In this document: piece by piece, positions 61,028-64,000 of the stretch
How positions within the stretch are numbered: the first letter of the stretch is position 1
Layout: each line of letters begins with the position of its first letter
Source of the DNA: Actinomycetota bacterium
Lineage (GTDB): Bacteria; Actinomycetota; Actinomycetes; Nanopelagicales; Nanopelagicaceae
Length of the DNA: 64,000 bases
Reading direction: 5' to 3'
Assembly (NCBI GenBank): GCA_009698615.1
Contig: WLPU01000006.1
Coordinates: 1 to 64,000, forward strand
Position numbers and translations under genes: made by a program
Notes under the pieces: generated by a model
What the model saw: the letters and a program-made list of their open reading frames with translations, nothing else
Databases searched by the model: none
What the model was told of the DNA's origin: nothing

Positions 61028-62344
61028 CTAAAGGATAGGTAGGTAGCGATCCAATTCATAGGCACTGACTTGGCGGCGATAGTCATCCCACTCGGCGCGC
61101 TTATTTCGCAAGACATACTCGAAAACGTGTTCTCCCAAGGTCTCGCGCACTAGCTCACTTTTTTCCATCGCCAAGATGGCCTCATTGAGGTTGTTAGGTA
61201 GACCAATCACCTCTGGAGAATCCGAAAGCTCGTACTTTTGCGCCACACCCTTAAGTCCTGCCGCCAACATCACGGCATAGGCCAAATATGGATTGCAAGC
61301 GGAATCCGGAGAACGAAATTCAATACGGGTGGAGTTTTCCTTATTTGGTTTATACATCGGCACCCGCACTAAAGCGCTGCGGTTGTTATGACCCCAATTA
61401 GCAAAAGCTGGTGCCTCTCCTCCGCCATGCAGACGCTTATAAGAATTGACCCACTGATTTGTGATGGCAGTTATTTCTGGAGCATGGCGCAGAAGTCCGG
61501 CAATAAAAGAGCGACCGACCTTAGACAGGTTGTACTGGGCGGTGGCATCGTAGAAAGCATTTCTTTCACCTTCAAATAATGAAACGTGGGTATGCATTCC
61601 AGAGCCAGGGTGGTCAGTAAAAGGTTTAGGAATAAAAGATGCGTGGAAATCTTGTTCCAGAGCGACTTCTTTCACAACATGGCGGAAAGTCATGATGTTA
61701 TCTGCAGTGCTCAGGGCATCGGCATATCGAAGATCGATCTCTTGTTGACCAGGTGCTCCTTCATGATGGCTAAATTCAACGCTAATTCCCATAGCCTCCA
61801 GCATGGTGATTGCCTGGCGACGAAAATCGTGGCCTACAACCGCTGGAGTGTGATCGAAATATCCACCCGAATCAACAGGGACCGGACTTTTACCTGGTTC
61901 TGGCCGATCTTTAAATAAAAAGAATTCGATCTCTGGATGCGTGTAACAGGTATATCCCATCGCAGTTGCTTTTTCTAAAGTACGACGCAATACATGGCGT
62001 GGGTCAGCAGGAGATGGATTCCCGTCAGGCATCACAATGTCGCAGTACATGCGGGCAGACCCTGGAGATTCAGTGCGCCAGGGCAAGATAGAAAAAGTAG
62101 CTGGATCTGGCTTTACCAACATGTCAGATTCGCTCACTCGAGCAAATCCTTCAATAGCAGAACCATCAAAACCAATTCCTTCTTCAAAGGCATTTGCTAA
62201 CTCTGCGGGTGCGATCGCTACTGACTTGAGAAAACCAAGTACGTCGGTAAACCATAAACGCACAAAACGAATATTGCGCTCCTCAAGAGTGCGAAGAACG
62301 AACTCTTGTTGTTTGCGCAGTTGGGAATCTGCAGATGTGCTCAT
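61028..62344 (-). CDS. Glutamine synthetase, GlnA2 type
   Basis: A 438-residue glutamine synthetase I. The N-terminal beta-grasp is FVLRTLEERNIRFVRLWFTDVLG, followed by GIGFDGSAIEGFARV, metal-binding Glu in FEFGHHEG-like EFSHHEGAPGQQEID and GMHTHVSLF, and the glutamate-binding SGGEAPAFANWGHNNRSA-like NWGHNNRSALVRVP. The C-terminus is short and lacks the Tyr adenylylation loop, so activity is not controlled by adenylylation. This style matches actinobacterial GlnA2, some of which act on other amines. A weak CACGAT box lies six bases before ATG 62344. Confidence 0.92.
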   Translation of the reverse strand: MSTSADSQLRKQQEFVLRTLEERNIRFVRLWFTDVLGFLKSVAIAPAELANAFEEGIGFDGSAIEGFARVSESDMLVKPDPATFSILPWRTESPGSARMYCDIVMPDGNPSPADPRHVLRRTLEKATAMGYTCYTHPEIEFFLFKDRPEPGKSPVPVDSGGYFDHTPAVVGHDFRRQAITMLEAMGISVEFSHHEGAPGQQEIDLRYADALSTADNIMTFRHVVKEVALEQDFHASFIPKPFTDHPGSGMHTHVSLFEGERNAFYDATAQYNLSKVGRSFIAGLLRHAPEITAITNQWVNSYKRLHGGGEAPAFANWGHNNRSALVRVPMYKPNKENSTRIEFRSPDSACNPYLAYAVMLAAGLKGVAQKYELSDSPEVIGLPNNLNEAILAMEKSELVRETLGEHVFEYVLRNKRAEWDDYRRQVSAYELDRYLPIL

Positions 62345-62388
62345 GGGTACATCGTGCCAAGGCCGCGTTACGGCCGTGTTAACTGCCC

Positions 62389-62895
62389 TTAGATCGTAAA
62401 AAACTCCGACAGATCAAGGTTTGCACGCTCAGCGACATCCTGGGTAATCAATGTATTGGCGCCGATCACCGCATTGTTTCCGATGGTGACATCGCCGATG
62501 ATGCGAGCACCTGCTCCAATCACAACGCCATTTCCCACTGTGGGATGGCGCTTGCCTTTCTTATAGGAGCGGGCACCAAGTGTGACATCGTGATACATCA
62601 TGACATCATCACCGATGACCGATGTCTCGCCAATCACTACTCCCATGCCGTGATCGATAAAGAATCTACGACCAATGGTTGCTCCAGGGTGAATCTCAAT
62701 TCCTGTTGCAGTTCGCGTTAAATTTGACCAGATACGCGCAACTAATTTGAACTTATGGTTCCAGAGCCAGTGCGCCATTCGATGTCCCCACACAGCATGT
62801 GGCCCAGGATAGGCAAGCAAAATCTCTAGACGATTTCTCGCAGCAGGATCGCGAGTGAGAGCGTTAGTGAGATCTTCGAAAATACGCAGTGACAT
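62389..62895 (-). CDS. cysE: Serine O-acetyltransferase (short type)
   Basis: A 168-residue left-handed beta-helix acyltransferase. Hexapeptide repeats run from [13 protein letters not shown] through to [22 protein letters not shown]. The catalytic His-Asp region is [12 protein letters not shown], and the C-terminal tail is short. The long N-terminal helical domain of E. coli CysE is missing, as in many actinobacterial and EpsC-like forms. It makes O-acetylserine for the cysteine synthase encoded directly upstream, starting one base after that stop. Confidence 0.94.
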   Translation of the reverse strand: MSLRIFEDLTNALTRDPAARNRLEILLAYPGPHAVWGHRMAHWLWNHKFKLVARIWSNLTRTATGIEIHPGATIGRRFFIDHGMGVVIGETSVIGDDVMMYHDVTLGARSYKKGKRHPTVGNGVVIGAGARIIGDVTIGNNAVIGANTLITQDVAERANLDLSEFFTI

Positions 62896-63825
62896 TTATT
62901 CCACCAAGTCCTTATACAAGATTGTTGAAAGATAACGCTCACCAAAAGAGGGAATGATGACGACAATATTCTTGCCTGCAAACTCGGGACGCTTTGCTAC
63001 TTGGGATGCTGCCCAGAGTGCAGCACCTGACGAAATGCCCGCGAGGATTCCTTCTTCTGCACCAGCGCGACGGGCGTATGCAATGGCGTCATCATTGGCA
63101 ACATCGAATACCTCGTCATAAACCTTCGTATCCAAAATGTTTGGGATGAAGTTAGCGCCAATTCCTTGCAATGGATGTCCAGCCGGAGTTCCGCCAGTAA
63201 GCAATGGCGATGCCGCTGGCTCGACTGCAAATATCTTCACCTTGGGATTGCGCTCTTTTAATACTTGCCCAACGCCAGTGATAGTTCCACCTGTACCGAT
63301 GCCAGCAACAACGGCAGCAACTGTGCCCTCGGTATCTCGCCAAATTTCCTCAGCCGTTGTCTGGCGGTGAATTTCGGGGTTTGCGCCATTTTCAAATTGG
63401 CGCACCAATACTGCTCCATCACTTGTACCAATTTCTTCAGCTTTTGCTACCGCCCCGCGCATACCTTCGGCAGCGGGGGTTAAGACAAGCTCTGCTCCAA
63501 AGGCACGCAGGAGCATTCGGCGTTCTTTCGACATGGAATCAGGCATCGTCAAAATAACTTTATATCCGCGAGCAGCTCCCACCATGGCAAGTGCAATGCC
63601 CGTATTACCTGATGTTGCCTCAACAATTGTGCCACCGGGTTTGAGCTCGCCGCTTTTCTCTGCAGCATCCACCATTGCCACGCCAATTCGGTCCTTGATA
63701 GTGCTGGTGGGGTTGTAGAACTCCAACTTTGCATAAACATTGGCACTAGCGCCATCCATGATGCGATTGAGGCGAACAAGCGGTGTATTTCCTACAACTT
63801 CTGTGATGTTGTTATAAACCTTCAT
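62896..63825 (-). CDS. cysK: Cysteine synthase (O-acetylserine sulfhydrylase)
   Basis: A 309-residue PLP enzyme that makes cysteine from O-acetylserine and sulfide. The PLP lysine is in [11 protein letters not shown] (about residue 43), the substrate loop is [11 protein letters not shown], and the phosphate-binding GTGGTITG lies near 177. Length and motifs are those of CysK A. A strong AAGGAG ribosome site precedes ATG 63825. Upstream lies a Cys-x-Cys-x-Cys leader peptide and a hairpin, suggesting control by cysteine supply. Confidence 0.96.
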   Translation of the reverse strand: MKVYNNITEVVGNTPLVRLNRIMDGASANVYAKLEFYNPTSTIKDRIGVAMVDAAEKSGELKPGGTIVEATSGNTGIALAMVGAARGYKVILTMPDSMSKERRMLLRAFGAELVLTPAAEGMRGAVAKAEEIGTSDGAVLVRQFENGANPEIHRQTTAEEIWRDTEGTVAAVVAGIGTGGTITGVGQVLKERNPKVKIFAVEPAASPLLTGGTPAGHPLQGIGANFIPNILDTKVYDEVFDVANDDAIAYARRAGAEEGILAGISSGAALWAASQVAKRPEFAGKNIVVIIPSFGERYLSTILYKDLVE

Positions 63826-63872
63826 GACTGCTCCTTGGTATTTCGGTTATTGATTCTGCGGATGGGTTAGAA

Positions 63873-63900
63873 ACTAAAACTTTTGTGAAGCAGTTTTAGT
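63873..63900 (-). promoter_or_regulatory. Hairpin overlapping the leader-peptide stop before cysK
   Basis: ACTAAAACT (63873-63881) pairs with AGTTTTAGT (63892-63900), giving 9 bp with a 10-nt loop. In the minus transcript the first arm contains the leader's TAA stop (63896-63898) and the second arm is followed by TTTC. A ribosome at the stop would open it, one stalled at the Cys codons would sit close. Well placed to link cysteine supply to cysK expression. Confidence 0.65.
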
Positions 63901-63979
63901 CACTGCATGCGCAGGTGCAAGCGCGGCCGAAATCAATCACACGTCGACGTGTGAAATACCAATCATTGATTTCCAACAT
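63896..63979 (-). CDS. Cysteine-rich leader peptide upstream of cysK
   Basis: Twenty-seven codons from ATG 63979 to TAA 63896. The peptide begins MLEINDWYFTRRRVIDFGR and continues ACTCACSD. Three Cys in five residues lie just before the stop, and the preceding WYxTRRRVxDxxR style resembles the leader peptides known before sulfur genes in other actinobacteria, where scarcity of charged tRNA-Cys controls the downstream genes. A TAAAAT box lies six bases before the ATG. Evidence for function is position and content; expression was not tested. Confidence 0.82.
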   Translation of the reverse strand: MLEINDWYFTRRRVIDFGRACTCACSD

Positions 63980-63985
63980 GAGTAA

Positions 63986-63991
63986 ATTTTA
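63986..63991 (-). promoter_or_regulatory. -10 element of the cys leader transcript
   Basis: TAAAAT, six bases (TTACTC), then ATG 63979; a good consensus box indicating a leaderless leader peptide. Confidence 0.55.
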
Positions 63992-64000
63992 GCGGGTAAT

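Noticed and set aside
63937-63954. 18-bp perfect palindrome as a separate operator
   Set aside because: It lies within the coding part of the cysteine leader peptide (codons for FTRRRVI), downstream of the predicted start, so RNA structure or coding constraint explains it at least as well; not listed as an independent operator.

Overview
The window looks like chromosome from a streamlined, low-to-mid G+C actinobacterium, most like the freshwater acI group (Nanopelagicales). This is inferred, not proven. The supporting signs are actinobacterial versions of core genes (single-chain class II GlyRS, GlnA2-type glutamine synthetase, PDZ serine protease), very tight gene packing with ATGA/TAATG overlaps, many genes that appear leaderless (a TANNNT box 6-7 nt before the start codon), and a large inventory of sugar uptake and sugar-acid breakdown genes. 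No integrase, transposase, CRISPR array, rRNA or replication origin was seen.

Layout. 1-1.7 kb: the end of a cold-shock gene, an M23 peptidase and a homocysteine methyltransferase. 1.7-7.3 kb: a minus-strand operon with a CUT1 sugar ABC transporter (binding protein, two permeases, no ATPase), a VOC protein and an SDR, followed by a separately promoted zinc alcohol dehydrogenase. A 428-bp gap at 7.25-7.68 kb holds tRNA-Met(CAT) and a truncated copy of the start of that same alcohol dehydrogenase. 7.7-21.2 kb: a complete CUT2 (ribose-type) ABC transporter, an enolase-superfamily dehydratase, a GntR regulator, L-fuconate dehydratase and, divergently, an oxidative L-fucose pathway (aldose dehydrogenase, mutarotase, lactonase) with two tandem MFS transporters. 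20.4-27.6 kb: a minus-strand operon with two SDRs, KDPG aldolase, KDG kinase, an SMP-30 lactonase and a second CUT1 transporter. 27.9-38.0 kb: a uronate/aldonate block with an RraA-like protein, an alpha/beta hydrolase, uronate isomerase, a tagaturonate/fructuronate reductase, a three-gene altronate-dehydratase-like set, an IlvD/Edd dehydratase, a 2-hydroxyacid dehydrogenase and an FAH-family protein.

38.1-64 kb is mostly housekeeping: NAD(P)HX dehydratase, a LuxR-type response regulator, a GH25 lysozyme, glycerol kinase, the Leloir genes galT-galE-galK, an ACT protein, a PDZ protease, a DoxX-Rieske fusion, tRNA-Asn, dnaG-dgt-DUF218-dusB-glyS, a zinc transporter with a Zur-like regulator, uppS-recO-leuA, an oxidoreductase, glnA, and cysE-cysK.

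How it fits together. Uronate isomerase, the long-chain reductase, the UxaA-like set, KDG kinase and KDPG aldolase make a full route from D-galacturonate to pyruvate plus glyceraldehyde 3-phosphate. Mutarotase, aldose dehydrogenase, lactonase, fuconate dehydratase and an SDR make an oxidative L-fucose route whose last cleavage enzyme was not found here. IlvD/Edd plus the FAH protein suggest pentonate breakdown toward 2-oxoglutarate semialdehyde. The cell therefore appears to feed on plant and algal polysaccharide monomers.

The most unusual observation is the UxaA-like set at 32.3-34.5 kb. The catalytic-looking motifs of the large subunit are divided between two overlapping paralogous genes, each keeping the half that the other has lost. 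Also notable are two apparently leaderless attenuator peptides (leucine-rich before leuA, Cys-x-Cys-x-Cys before cysK), overlapping back-to-back -10 boxes at 801-808, and a GNRA-capped hairpin between a binding-protein gene and its permeases.
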